A stretch of 64,000 nucleotides of DNA, from positions 629,075,750-629,139,749 of the forward strand of contig CM053028.1 of assembly GCA_028564925.1 (NCBI GenBank). Reading direction: 5' to 3'. A model generated the notes under the pieces. That model was given only the letters and a program-made list of their open reading frames with translations, ran no database searches and had not been told where the DNA came from. Shown piece after piece: positions 19,999 through 32,262 of this stretch. Each line of letters opens with the position of its first letter. The stretch's first letter is position 1. The DNA is from Lithobates sylvaticus. Its lineage: Eukaryota > Chordata > Amphibia > Anura > Ranidae. The position numbers were made by a program, and so were the translations under genes.

Positions 19999-22900
19999 TT
20001 ACTTTCTTGCTTTGAAAAATTTCAGACCAGTGTTTTGAGGATACCCTTTGTTCCAGGGATCCAAAATGGGGTGGATAGAAGGGAAATTTCCTATGCTGTG
20101 GGCAAATAGGGTTTCGTATATACAATGTGTATTAGTTGTTCTTAAAGTTTCCGCCACTGTAGGCGGGTTTGTGTCCCTCCAGTGTCTCACTATAGTAAGC
20201 CTGGCTGCTATAAGGATGTTAGATATTAGTTTTCTAACTGGGTTGGGGAATTCGTCTATGCCCAATGATAGGAGCGCCAATCCTGGGGATCCCGCTACAG
20301 TAGTGTTTGTGAGATTTGATATAGTTTGGAATACTAGAGACCAGTATCTTTTAATTTGTGTGCACGACCACATTATGTGTATTAGGGTTCCCGTTGAACC
20401 GCAGTTCCTCCAACACTTTGAGGATACGTTCGGGGCGAATTTGGCTATGCGGTACGGGGTAAGATACCATCTGAGAAGTAGTTTATGAGATAGCTCCCAG
20501 AGGTTGGCGCTCCTTGTAGAGGCATATGTTGTTTTTAAGGCTGATTCCCATTGTGGTATTGTATAGCTTTTCTCTAAGTCTTTCTCCCAGGACAGTATGT
20601 GGGCTTGTTTGGAGAATGTCTGTTTGTCTTGTAGGTGTGTATATATCACTGATGTCCCTTTTACTTTTGTGTTGCTATTGGTGAAGAACCCCGCCACCCG
20701 CCAGGGGAGATTGGCTACAATCCTTTCTTTTTTAGTTCTGAAGAAGTGCGCTAGCTGAGTGTATTGGTACTTGTCTGATGCTGGAATGGAGAATTCAATC
20801 TGCAGTGATCTAAATGTTTTAAGTGCGGGGCCTACAAACAGGTCATTGAGTTGAATCTCTTGTGCAGTATTGGTTTTCCAATGTTGCAGAGAGATATTTG
20901 GAATCACAAGGGACTTGGCCGTTATAGGAAGTTTGAGTGGGATGGTAGGTCCCTCTGTTGTGGCTGTTTCAATAAGTTCCCGCCAGGCGTCAGTAGATGC
21001 CTGGATGGTAGGGGATAGATTGGTGGGTCGAGCATTTTTATGGTGGAAGGGGCTTGTTATTAAGTAGTTGTAAAGGTTCTTCCCTTTAATTTGGTGGTGT
21101 TCTAGGTCTACCCATAGGTTTTTGCTAATGTCAGGGAACCAAGCTTTAACTTGGGTCAGAACTGTGGCCGTGTAGTAGTCCTTTATTGAGGTATAGCCTA
21201 TTCCTCCTGCTGATTTTAGTTTGATAAGTTTGTGAAAAGCACAACGTGCCTTTTTCCCTGCCCATAAATAGCTGTTTAGTTCCCTTTGTGCTTGCTGGAA
21301 AAAGAATTTAGGGACCGGGATTGGTAATGTTCTGAATAGATAGAGGAACTGTGGTAGAATTTGCATTTTAAATGCCGCTAACCTCCCTGTCCAAGAGAGT
21401 TCAAATTTCCGAAGGGATGATAATTTGTTGGTTAATGCAGACAAAAAGGGGGTGTAATTCATTTTGACCAAGTCTGAGACCTGAGGGGTAAGGGTGATTC
21501 CCAAGTAGGCTAAACCTTTGTCTTTCCATGTATAAGGGAAGTTACTTGAGATGTATTGCCTTGTTGCCTGTGATAATCCTAGACCCATTAGATAAGACTT
21601 CGACTCATTAACTTTATAGTATGACAGTTCGTTAAACATCTGGAGGGATTGGTGTACCGAAGCCAAGGAAGTAGAAGGTTTAGTGAGCATTAGGATGATA
21701 TCATCCGCGAAGAGGCTGATGGTATGCATTTTACCATCCACCGACACCCCAGCGATTTCAGGGTGTTGGCGAATGTATGCCGCCATGGGTTCCATTAGCA
21801 AGTTAAATATAAGAGGTGACAGGGGGCACCCCTGGCGAGTGCCGTTAGTGATGTCGAATGGAGTAGATAACATTCCTGACACATAGACTTGGGCTGATGG
21901 GTTTGTATATAAGGCCATAATGGCCTGTAGAATATGTCCTGTGAAGCCAAATTTACAGAGGACCTGCTTAAGGTAGTCCCAATGTATGCGGTCAAACGCC
22001 TTCTCTGCATCCAGCGCTAGGAGCAGAGAAGGCGTTTTGGTTTTGTTTGTGAGGTGGATTACATTTATAAAACGTCTAGTGGCGTCCGCCGTCTGACGGC
22101 CCTTAGTGAATCCTGATTGATCAGGGTGGATTAGTGAGGGCAGTAGGTCTACCAATCTGGTGGCTATTAGCTTGGCGTAGATCTTTAGATCGTTGTTGAG
22201 TAACAAAAATTGGGCGGAAATTTTGTGGGGTATCCGGTACCTTCCCTGGCTTCGGTAGTGCAACGATCATAGCCTTCAGCATTTCAGATGGAAGGTGTGA
22301 GGAGGCAGCAGCACAATTAAATATACCGACCATTTTAGGAGCTAAAGTGTCTATAAATGTCTTAAAGTATTCTCCTGTGAAACCATCAGGTCCAGGTGAT
22401 TTGTTATTGGGAAGAGTTTTGATTGCTTGAGAGACCTCCTGAATTGTAAATGGTGAATTAAGCACCGTAATTTGCTCTTCAGAGAGGTGGGGGATGTTTA
22501 CTTTGTCCAAGAATTCTGCTATTTTGTGGGGCATGGGTTGTATCGTGTTAGTGTCGTCTTTTAAGTTATATAAAGAGCCGTAGTATGCACTGAATGCATC
22601 TGATATGGCCTGGGGATGGTATAGTTTGGACTGTGTATGGGGGTGTAGGATATGTGCTATTTTTGATTTATATCTAATCCCTCTGAGGCGGGATGCTAGA
22701 AGTTTCCCTGCTTTATTGCCGTTGGCATAGTATGTCATCTTCAACCTCCTGGAAGACTTTTCAAAATCCTCCAGCAGTATGAGACGGAGTTCTTGACGCA
22801 ATTCCGCCAATTTTTCAGTTAGTGCAGTGGAGGGTTGTGCTTTATTTTGGGTTTCTAGAGTGTGGATTTGGGTTGTTATATTTAGTATGCGCTGCCCCCT

Positions 22901-23872
22901 CATTCTCTTTTTTCTAGCTCCCAGTTGGATGAGAAGGCCCCGCATGAACGCCTTGTGCGTATTCCACGTCACAAAGGGGTCCGCTACAGAGCCCTCATTA
23001 CATTCAAAAAAATTACATAATTCAGTTGCTAGCCTGGACCGATCTTCCTGGATCAACTGCGGGTTGGATCTCCAAATGTAAGTCGGATTGTTGTTGGATG
23101 AGTCGTCCACCCGCAGTGACACCGAGGCATGATCAGACCAGGTTATATCATTAATAACAGATGTTTTAACCTTCGGTAGTAACCATTTATCTAAAATGAA
23201 AAGATCTAGTCTAGTGTAGATTTGATGGCTGGAGGAAAAAAAGGTGTAGTCTCTTTCGCTAGCATTGATGCATCGCCATGCGTCGTACAATTCGTAGGAT
23301 TGTAGGATGGGTAGAAGAGACGGTAGTTTCCTATTGGAGGAAGAGCTGGAGTCCACCTTAGGGTCTGGAGGGAGATTAAAGTCCCCACATAGTAACAAGT
23401 GGCCTTTTTTTACATGAGAGACTTTCTTCATGAGCTTATGAAAAAAGCCGATCTGGTTGTGATTTGGTGCATAGACGTTCACAATTGTGTATGTAGTTGA
23501 GTTAATGTCACACACTAGGATGTGGAATCTGCCTTGCGGGTCTTGGAATTCTCTATGGAGTTTGAAGGCTACCGAGTCTCTGATTGCCGTCAATACTCCT
23601 CTTTTCTTTTCTCCGGAACTTGCATAGAAAACATGCGGAAATTTGGGGTGGGAGCACCCAGGTTGTGCGTCTTTTTTGAAATGAGTCTCCTGGACGCAAA
23701 GGATATCTCCATTGTGTCTACTAGCCTCCCTCCACATAGATCTGCGCTTGGCGGGGTGGTTGAGTCCCCTAGCGTTGATTGTCAGAAAGTTAACGACCAT
23801 TTGTAATGTCGAACCAGTGTGTGTAGTGTAGCATGTGTTGAAAACACTTACATTTGGTCTTGGAGTGTTCAC
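19999..23872 (-). pseudogene. L1-C ORF2p, one frame break
   Basis: Nearly complete ORF2p of about 1,290 codons. Endonuclease: FLTINARGLN, CVQETHFKK, NVYAPNHNQ, CGDFNLPPD, TRLDLF and SDHASV. RT: PNNKSPGPDGF, LLNNDLKIYAK, QSGFTKGRQ, DAEKAFDRIHW (motif A), TRQGCPLSPL, FADDIILM (catalytic box) and YLGITL. The C-terminal Cys/His motif is CWRNCGSTGTLIHIMWSC. An indel of one or two bases near 22205, in the PQNFRPIS stretch, splits it into two overlapping frames (22121-23872 and 19999-22263). The start could be MNTPRPNV (23872) or MVVNFLTI (23797). Confidence 0.9.
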
Positions 23873-24221
23873 GGCTGATCCTGGATTCTGCGAGAAAGTG
23901 GCCTGTGGGGCTAGAGATCCATATTAGATGTAGACTTGCGTCTGTTTGCTGAAGGATAGTACTGCGGGCATAAACAGTAGTCAGGTGAAACAAAGAAATA
24001 AACATTGGGCAAAGAACGAGAGTCTCCTGTAAGGGAGGAGGAGGGTCATCATGACCCGGGTGTGACTGATAGTCACTCAAGATGTTCTTGGGGGGTATAT
24101 AAAAAAAAGTGCAGTTGCAGAAAACAAAAAAAAAACAAGTAAAAGAAAAGTTCAGCTTAGCAGCAAATATTTCTCCTAAACAGGGAACGGTAGGTGAGAA
24201 TATGTGGTGGCTGCAGGTGAA

Positions 24222-25367
24222 TTAGGTTTCCTTATGTGCATGTCTGGGAGTAACCAGGTTCCAGTCTTCGTCAGTGCGATGAGGACTGCGGTGTTTGCTG
24301 GTTTCGGCTACATCTGGGATAATTTGCCATTTGTGGAGGAGCTGCATTCCCTTCGCAAGGGTGTCTACGGCGTGATCCTTCCCATCTTTAGTGATGATTA
24401 GTTTTGTCGGGAAACCCCACTTATATGCAATTTTATGGTTTCTCAGAGCTTTAGAGATTGTGTTGAGGTTCCTTATTTTTTGCAGGGTGAATTGGGATAG
24501 ATCCGCAAAGAATTGCAGGTCTCTGTATTGCGGGGAAAGGTTCTCTTTGTTCCTAGATGCGGCCATCAGGCGCTCCTTTATGTGAAAAAAATGGAGTCTC
24601 AGGATTACGTCCCTGGGTATATTGTCCGGCAGGTGAGACGGTTTGGGTAGCCTGTGGATTCTATCCACTGTGGTATCAAGCTCAGTTAGTTCCGGGATCA
24701 TGGCTTGGAATAACTGGGTGACATACATTTTCAGATCAGGTTGTGCGACCGATTCGGGAACCCCTCTAATTTTAAAATTATTTCTTCTTGAGCGGTCCTC
24801 GATGTCCGCCATTTTAGCTTTCATGGCGTCCATCTCGTCTGTGTGGTCATCGTGTGCGTCCACCAGATCATTGATGGTGGACGCAAATTCCCCCATTTTA
24901 TGCTCAATGTGATCAGTTCTAGCAGCGATTTCTTTCAATTCTATCCCCAGGTTGTGGACACAGGAAAGCATATCGGTATGCAGAGAGCTCCTTAGGGAGA
25001 CTAACATGTCTCTTAGAGTAGTATCCAGCACAGGCTGGTTAGATGTGGGGAACGTGTCAATAGAGTCCGGGAGTTCCCTCGTGTCCTCCCCTGAGTCTAG
25101 GCCCTGGGAGTGGGACAGGACGTGATCCGTGGCATCCAGCCTTAATCTGGCTTTTTCTGGGCTTCCCGAGGTTGGGGTATGTATGGGCGATTGCGGGCAG
25201 TGTGGTGGGGCCATCCTTTTGTTTGGATTACCTTTAGATGATGTCGGCATCGGAGTGCTGAATCTTCCTCGTGTTGCCGGCCCGCCGCCGCCATCTTGCC
25301 TGGGACCCAGCGGAAAGTATTCGGTCATCTTTTGCGGCTTTTTCATGTTTTTGTTCCTCCTGGACAT
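24222..25367 (-). CDS. L1-C ORF1p, intact (381 codons)
   Basis: L1 ORF1p with a basic, Pro-rich N-terminus (MSRRNKNMKKPQKM). A coiled coil spans about residues 115-190 (LRDMLVSLRSSLHTDML through DAMKAKMADIEDRSRR). The RRM begins NNFKIRGVPESV. The C-terminal domain shows IPRDVILRLHFFHIKERLM, FADLSQFTLQK and YKWGFPTKL. There is no internal stop. The family role is trimeric binding of L1 RNA. Its codons near the N-terminus include AAGATGGCGGC (25297-25287, minus strand), a YY1-like word inside the coding sequence. Confidence 0.92.
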   Translation of the reverse strand: MSRRNKNMKKPQKMTEYFPLGPRQDGGGGPATRGRFSTPMPTSSKGNPNKRMAPPHCPQSPIHTPTSGSPEKARLRLDATDHVLSHSQGLDSGEDTRELPDSIDTFPTSNQPVLDTTLRDMLVSLRSSLHTDMLSCVHNLGIELKEIAARTDHIEHKMGEFASTINDLVDAHDDHTDEMDAMKAKMADIEDRSRRNNFKIRGVPESVAQPDLKMYVTQLFQAMIPELTELDTTVDRIHRLPKPSHLPDNIPRDVILRLHFFHIKERLMAASRNKENLSPQYRDLQFFADLSQFTLQKIRNLNTISKALRNHKIAYKWGFPTKLIITKDGKDHAVDTLAKGMQLLHKWQIIPDVAETSKHRSPHRTDEDWNLVTPRHAHKET

Positions 25368-25525
25368 TACCGATCGGTGCCTCGGTTCCTATCCCAGCTC
25401 CGGTGGGTGGATTCCGCAGCGATTGTTGTGATTGCAGCCTGGTCTGTGCCGGTTTGTCCCTGTGTGCTGCGGAGCTCTCTCACAGAGCGTCCATCTCCTT
25501 CCGCGGCAAGCTCCGCCCCCCTGGG
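25368..25525 (-). promoter_or_regulatory. L1-C 5' leader
   Basis: Short GC-rich leader ending at the junction with L1-B. It shares CACAGAGCG and CGTCCATCTC words with the L1-A leader, although in a different order. Probable internal promoter by analogy with other L1s. Confidence 0.45.
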
Positions 25526-27327
25526 CCTTATTTTTATTCTTACCTTAGAACCCCTCCTACGAAAACTTAGGACCAACCCGGACATTACTGGCATAGAGAT
25601 ACACAATAAACAATACAAACTTGCGGCCTACGCAGACGACATTCTCCTCTTCTTGTCCAATCCGCTCACTTCCCTACCTAATCTTTTGAAAGATTTTGCC
25701 CTATTTAGACAACTCTCTAACCTGCAGATTAATTTTTCAAAATCAAAAGCGCTTAATATATCCCTCCAACCACAAACCGTGTCCCTATGCAAATCTAACT
25801 TCCCCTTCACTTGGGAAGATACTGCCCTTACATACTTGGGAATCCAACTACCTACCAACTTAACTGACCTCTACCGTTTAAACTATCTTACAATATTACA
25901 AACCATCCAAAATGACCTCCTCAAATGGACATCTGGACATTTTTCATGGTTTGGGCGCATAGCAATACTGAAAATGAATATTTTACCCCGTATTCTTTAT
26001 ATCCTTCAAGCAATACCGATAGGCTTACCCACCTCTTTTTTCATGACTTATAATCGAATGTGCCGTAACATCATATGGGCGGCAAAATCGCCTCGAATTA
26101 GTTGGGACACGCTCAAGCTCCCGAAATCCAAAGGGGGTCTAGGCCTCCCTGATGTCCAAAAGTATTATCAGGCATGTCACCTTACGCAAATAATTGACTG
26201 GCACGTCCACGCAATCTCCAAAGAATGGATTGTAATTGAGAACTCATTTGACGACACATCACTTACCCTCCTACCATGGATCTCAGATTCCAAGATACCT
26301 AAGGCCTGTTCCTCTCACCCTCTCATTGGCGCTACACTACAAGCTTTCAAACGTGTTGCCCGGGCGCTAAATTGGTCCCCGTCCCCTGGTCCTATGACCC
26401 CGCTGCAGGGGAACCCAGACTTCCCTCCAGGGATACCTTCTCGGAATCTGACTGACAATCTAGAACCCGTTAACGCTTCGGGCCTCCCATTTCTTTCGCA
26501 ACGGTTCTCTACTCTCCTTTCACGATACTCAAACATGCTTCCCAGATCACCGCATTCAGTTCCATAACTTTCTACAGATCAGACACTACCTTACCGGGGG
26601 CCGTGACACTGCTGTATGGTCCAGAGATCACACACCTTTTGAAACCCTATGCACCAGCGATTCTCCCCAAAGGCACCTTGTTTCACAAGCCTACACGCTC
26701 CTTTTTGGAGATTTTGATCCTAAACTTAATGCGCTAGTCAAGACCTGGGAAAGGGAACTCGACATAGATCTCTCCAGTAAGGAATGGGAGATGATTTATC
26801 AACGTATACACAAGAATACTATCAGTGTCTCAGCACAAGAGAACTCTTACAAAATTTATGCCAGATGGTACAGAACGCCTAATATTATACACAAATTCCA
26901 TCCGGAAATTCCTCCAATCTGTTGGAGATGTGGACTGGAAACGCCACTTCACATTTGGTGGGAATGTTCCTTGATCCAACCTTTCTGGCAGAAAGTCCAT
27001 GCTGCTGTAGCTCGCATCTCCACGTATACTGTCGACTTTACTCCTTCTCAATTTCTCCTACAGCACATTTCGCTCCCTCATTCAGTTTACAAAAAGTCCA
27101 TTGTTCCACACCTACTCAACTCTGCCAGACAATGCATACCTACTCGTTGGAGGTCTACGTCTCCACCGACCCTATCAGATTGGTTTCAACGTATTGAAAG
27201 AACCTCAGAGATGGAAAGTATTATCCATCAAGCCAAAGACACTCCGACCGCATATAGCAATATATGGTCATGCTGGGTTCACTTCAAGATCTCCCAAACA
27301 TATCAGGAACTCCTTGATGCACCTTAA
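25526..27327 (+). pseudogene. L1-B ORF2, reverse transcriptase C-half and C-terminus (3' part)
   Basis: Resumes after L1-C within SPLIFILTLEP of the RT. The catalytic box YADDILLF, then NFSKSKALN and YLGIQLPTNL, SWFGRIAILKMNILPR and SKGGLGLP follow. The C-terminal Cys/His motif is CWRCGLETPLHIWWEC, two residues shorter than in L1-H (ETGTPLH). A frameshift near 26470 separates the two halves. The protein ends WVHFKISQTYQELLDAP. Motif A and TRQGCP are absent, being in the deleted ~500 bp. Confidence 0.88.
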
Positions 27328-28136
27328 AGGCACATCTGCGAGCTCCAGTACTAGCCCTAATTAACCGGCCAGGTATCTGTCATGCTATGCTGTCCTCACT
27401 CTTACACTAGCTCTCGTTCGTGTTCGCCTGCTGATGTAATCGGCTCATATGTCGACTCTCGTGCTCTCTGTCCATCTCCCCCCACGCCTTTTAGGTCTTC
27501 TACTCCGTTACACCTTGACTTTCATCTACTCCCCCCCCTGTTCATTTGTCCTACTCCATCTTACTTCCAATCACGGGAAGCTCCAAACGCTAAGTATTGG
27601 ATATACTTCTTTACCCGTGAGACTCCGACCACCACCAATACACCTAGGCTCGATACGCCCTTTGTGGTCCACCACCCGTATTATACTTTAAGTTTCTCAA
27701 TTTCCCTCTGCACAGCATGTTCCCAATAGGGGTGCAGGGGTTGAGAGGGAATTGCCCCGGTTCTGTTCCACGAATGTCAAAATAACTGTACACATCTTGG
27801 GCCACTACAGATCCTGGTTAATGTTGACCCACAAATACCTACATGCTTCTCAGACTTTGTTCAAGGAACTGCCTTTAGTTTGTATTGCAGTCTAATTTCC
27901 TTGTTATGTGTTATGCTTACATGCTTTAGAACACATGTCTCCCTTACTCTATTCACACTGTGTTAACTGTACAATCTGACCTATTGTTACCTCTAATACC
28001 TATTACCACAGACTTAGAGGTCCTATTTTGGAATAATCTATGTCTGTATACTGTTTTATAATCATTCTGGACTGATTGTATTCATTGTAATGTTACTTTT
28101 CTCAATAAAAATTTTAGTGAAAAAAAAATAAAATAA
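27328..28136 (+). other. L1-B 3' UTR and poly(A) signal
   Basis: About 800 bp non-coding, closely matched by 46351-47184 of L1-H. It ends CTCAATAAAAATTTTAGTG and an A-rich tail interrupted by T. A 115-codon open frame at 27382-27729 is not kept in L1-H and has no domain. Confidence 0.8.
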
Positions 28137-28145
28137 AATACTAAT

Positions 28146-28618
28146 AGTGCCCAAATAAAATGCAGGCTCTAGAAGTGTCTTTAAGTATAACAAGTGGTGA
28201 TCTTCTCTCTCCAAAGTGGGGGATGTTGGGTAGTGAGGACCTGATCCTAGATAGTGCTCTCTAGCCTCTCACCTCTAAAATGATAAATGGGGGCATCCAA
28301 AACGGCACAGGCAATCAGCTCCACTTCCACATTCCCACTTGGGTGGCTCCCAAACCGAACCTGCTTCTGCTAGACTGGCTCCTTGCACGGTATTTCCCCT
28401 CCCTGTTAGCCTCAGATACAGAGATGTCCCTCCAAATTCTTGTATGCGATGGGGACTGCAATCCCGCAGTGGTAACTCGCTCAAGGTGGAGTGGGGATAA
28501 AGGCAAAAACAAAGGGGGGCCCAATCGTGAAGTATGTCTCAATAGTATAAACTTTTAATGATAAATAAATTCTTACATTAAAACGATGTACAAACAGCAA
28601 GACAGATGGCAGTATGTT
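28146..28618 (+). repeat. Repeat X, right part
   Basis: Continuation of repeat X after L1-B. It contains GGGCCCAATCGTGAAGTATG and an AT-rich tail with AATAAATAAATTC, loosely matching the palindrome arms near 52088-52140. Past about 28619 the sequence returns to hAT-2 (ACTTCCGTTTGCAAGTAGG), shared with hAT-1 at about 35880-35905. No gene seen. Confidence 0.45.
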
Positions 28619-29575
28619 CTCCGTTCTCCAGCACTTCCGTTTGCAAGTAGGAGTCGTTTGTAAGTTGGATGTTTGAAAGTAGGGGCCTGCCGTATATACT
28701 CTGCAGAAATTTGCCCCATTAGATGTTGGTGTTGCCACAGGACTGTAAGCCCTCACAGTTACCCTTGGTGGGCGCAGGAATGGGCCCTGCTGTGAGTTAT
28801 TAGATCAAGATTTGTAATTGCATGCACCTGCTGAACAGGGCTAAAAAAATGTGCCTTAGGCACTGGTGCTGGTGCCACAACACTGCAACCCCTCACAGAT
28901 ACTGTACTTGGAGCACAGCAGTCAGACGTGTTGCGAAGCATTGCTTAAAAAAATTGTAATTACACGCCCCTGTTAAACAGGGGCTGACAAATTGTGCCTT
29001 AGGCATTGGTGCTGGTGCCACAACACTGCAACCCCTCACAGATACTGTACTCTGAGCACAGCAATGAGACCTGTTGCAAAGCATTGACTAAAAATTGTAA
29101 TTACACGCCCCAATAGGGGCTGAAAAATTGTGCCTTAGGCACTGGTGCTGGTGCCACAACACTGCAACCCCTCACAGATACTGTACTTGGAGCACAGCAG
29201 TCAGACATGTTGCGAAGCATTGCTTAAAAAATTGTAATTACACGCCCCTGTTAAACAGGGGCTGAAAAATTGTGCCTTAGGCAACGCTGCTGGTTCCACA
29301 ACACTGCAACCCCTCACAGATACTGTACTTGGAGCACAGCAGTCACACCTGTTGCGAAGCATTTTAAAAAAAAAATGTAATTACACGCCCCTGTTATACA
29401 GGGACTGAAAAATTGTGCCTTAGGCACTGGTGTGGTGGCACCCAGAAACAAAAATGTTCTTCCAAGCTATCAAGGAATGGATCATTGAGGAGGAGGAAGA
29501 GGATAGTCAGTGAACATAACAGGACAGTCACTCAGCATCAGCATAGGCAGTCTTGAAGGGATGTGACATTATAAA
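28619..29575 (-). repeat. hAT-2 3' region with ~145-bp satellite
   Basis: Mirror image of the hAT-1 3' region but shorter: one subfamily II unit (about 28740-28830), then about five subfamily I units marked by GTGCCTTAGGC (near 28852, 28997, 29132, 29274 and 29417), then unique 3' flank up to the transposase stop. The order (subfamily I next to the gene, II outside) is the same as in hAT-1. Confidence 0.88.
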
Positions 29576-32262
29576 TTATTCAGTTATATCCGCTTCAGGT
29601 GCCTGGTAGCTAGTGGTGATCCAAGACTGATTCATTTTTATGAAGGTCAGTCGATCAACCGAGTCGATGGACAGGCGCACCCTGTGATCAGTGACAAATC
29701 CTCCAGCAGCACTGAATGTGCGTTCGGAAAGAACGCTGGATGCAGGACAGGCCAGTAGCCCAATTGCAAACTGTGCAAGCTCTGACCAGTGATCCATCCT
29801 CAAGACCCAGTAAGCCAGAGGATTTTCGGTGGGAAAGGTGTCCAAGTCTGACCTTGCCCCTAGGTATTCCTGCACCATGTACTGTACTCAGACGCTGGCG
29901 ATGGTTGCTGGAACCGATCATACCTTGGGGCTGCGGACTAAAAGATTGTCTGAACGCATCGGTCAGACGTCCACCTTCCCCACCGCTCCTTCTGCTACTG
30001 ACCGAAGGCTCAGCAACTCGTCGTCCAGGACCAGGAGTTTGTAACCTCCCAGTTTCTGGGAACGCGTTGCACAGACCTTTCTGCAAGGCCTCCCTGAGAT
30101 GTCTCATCCTCTGCTCCCTCTGCGACGGCAAGATCAGGTCCGCAACCTTACCCTTGTACCGTTGATCAAGGAGAGTGGCCAGCCAGTAATGGTCCCTCTC
30201 CTTGATCCGAAGAATACGAGGATCCTTCCGCAGGCTTTGTAGGATCAGGGAGGCCATGCAACGTAGGTTAGCTGAGGCATTCGGTCCGGAGTCTTCTGGG
30301 TCACTGAGGACGACATGATCGCCAGCCACCTCCTCCCAGCCACGTACAAGTCCACTGGTTTGTTGGGACTGTACATCATCCCTAAAAGACTGCTGCTGCT
30401 GATGCTGATGCTGAGTGCCAGGCTCCACCTCCATGCTCACACAATCCTCCTCCTTCTCCTCCTCATCCTCTTCCTGTGTGATGGGTGGGACAGAAGGAAC
30501 ACTGTCTGGATAAAGGGGGCCTTGAGAGGCAAGGAAGTCCTCCTCTTCCTGCCTCTGTTCTGCCTCAAGTGCGCTGTCCATTATCCCAAGCAGCGCATGC
30601 TCCAACAGGTGGACAAGAGGTACAGTGTCACTGATGCATGCACTGTCACTGCTCACCATCCTCGTGGCCTCCTCAAATGGTGAGGGCAGTGCATTCATCC
30701 CTGATCATGCTCCACTGGCGTGGGTAAAAAAAGCCAAGCTCCCCTGACCCTGTCCTGGTGCGGTAGTCGCAAAGGTACTCATTGATGGCCCTCTGCTGCA
30801 TGTGCAGTCGCTGCAGCATGGCCAACGTTGAGTTCCACCTGGTGGGCATGTCACATATTAGTCGGTTCTTGGGAAAGATCAGCTCCTTTTGCAGCTCAGT
30901 CAGCCGAGCACTGGCATTATAAGATCGGCGGAAATGCACACAGACTTTCCTGGCCTGCCTCAGGACATCCTGTAAGCCTGGGTACCTGCCCAAGAACCGC
31001 TGCACCACCAGGTTGAGGACGTGAGCCATACAGGGCACATGGGTGAGCTGCCCCTGTCGCAGGGCGGAGAGGAGGTTGGTGCCATTGTCAGAAACCACCA
31101 TTCCTGGATTAAGCTGGCGTGGCGTCAACCACCTCTCGGCCTGCCCCTGAAGAGCTGCCAGAACCTCTGCCCCAGTGTGGCTCCTGTCCCCCAAACACAC
31201 CAGTGCAAGCACGGCATGGCATCTTTTTGCCTGCGTACTCGCGTAGCCCCTTGTACGCCTACGGAGCACCGCTGGTTCCGAGGACAGAGCACTCGAAGAG
31301 GACATGGAGGAAGAAGAAGAGGAGGGGGTGGAGGAGAGAGGTGTGTCACAACCAGTAGTAGCATTTTGGAGGCGTGGTGGCGGAACAACCTCCAACACTA
31401 CTGCACCTTGTCCTGCATCCCTCCCAGCTGCCAATAGAGTGACCCAATGGGCCGTGAAAGAAAGATAACGTCCCTGTCCATGCCTGCTGGACCATGAGTC
31501 AGCGGTAATATGCACCTTACCGCTGACCGCCCTGTCCAGCGAGGCATGAACATTGCCTTCCACAAGCCGGTAGAGAGACGGAATTGCCTTCCGTGAGAAA
31601 AAGTGGCGTTTGGGAACCTGCCACTGAGGAACCGCACATTGAACAAACTCACGGAAGGGGGCCCAGTCAACCAACTGAAAAGGCAGCAGTTGAAGTGCTA
31701 GCAATTTAGCCAAGCTAGCATTCAACCGCTGGGCATGTGGATGGCTGGGAGTATACTTCTTTCGACGGTCCAGCAGCTGGGGCAGGGAAATTTGCCTGCT
31801 ACAATCGGCCGTCGGTGTACTGCAAGTACTTGGTTGTGACACACCTAATTCTACACCTTCAGTCCTCTCAGAGCAGCTTTCAGAGAGGACTGAAGATATA
31901 GTGGGGATGGAGATCCCAGCTGATGAGGAGCAAGGAGAGGTCCGCTTTGTTCTTTGGTGTGGGTCTTTTATGTGTGCTTGCCAACGAGCTGCATGGCAGG
32001 TCGACATATGTCTGCTCATGCTTGTGGTGCCCAAGCGGCTGATGTTTTGGCCACGCGAGATACGCTTGAGACAAATATTGCAAATAGAAGTGGTGCGATC
32101 TGATGCACTCGTCTCAAAAAAGGCCCACACCAAAGAACTTTTGTGATAACGTGCAGAGGCAGCGCCCTGCACAGGCGGAGCTCTGCGGTGTGATACAGTT
32201 GGTGTGCTGGCCTCTAGCTTGCCTCCAATGGGCATCCTGCCTCGTTGGACATGTATTGTATA
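29576..32262 (-). pseudogene. hAT-2 transposase, N-terminus lost
   Basis: hAT transposase lacking about 200 N-terminal residues: the leader array joins directly to the HVQRGRMP stretch at about 32262. It keeps the BED finger (CNICLKRISRGQ, RHMSTCH), ITADSWSS, VVSDNGTNL, CMAHVLNLVV, MPTRWNST (conserved Trp present) and CPASSVLSERTFSAAGG with MNQSWITTSYQ at the end. A 2-bp deletion near 30690 and an insertion near 29880 break the frame into three. The frame also runs upstream into the array (a start at 32328), which looks accidental. Confidence 0.9.

Larger units (their letters stand above)
19465..25525 (-). mobile_element. L1-C: full-length LINE inserted in L1-B, near intact
   Basis: Minus-strand LINE with a 5' leader near 25368-25525, ORF1 of 381 codons, a 350-bp spacer, ORF2 with a single frame break and a 3' UTR ending in AATAAA. 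No target-site duplication is found. Compared with L1-H, L1-B lacks about 504 bp (L1-H 44040-44543) exactly at this point, so insertion went with a target deletion. L1-E belongs to the same lineage (shared DITWSDHA and SPGPDGF contexts). Confidence 0.9.
14861..28136 (+). mobile_element. L1-B: full-length LINE split by L1-C
   Basis: It begins GGGGGCGTGGCTTGACC and ends with AATAAA (28104-28109) plus an A-rich tail, flanked by AATACTAAT at 14852-14860 and 28137-28145. Own sequence: 5' leader, ORF1, a long spacer, ORF2 in two parts and an 800-bp 3' UTR. L1-H is a second copy of the same lineage, with near-identical ORF2 and 3' UTR. The RT catalytic box is YADD. L1-C lies inside ORF2, and about 500 bp of ORF2 is missing at that point. 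Confidence 0.9.

Noticed and set aside
22827-23081. Host exon candidates inside L1-C and other LINEs
   Set aside because: All such frames are antisense or out of frame to clear ORF2 motifs; no host protein family was recognised anywhere in the window.
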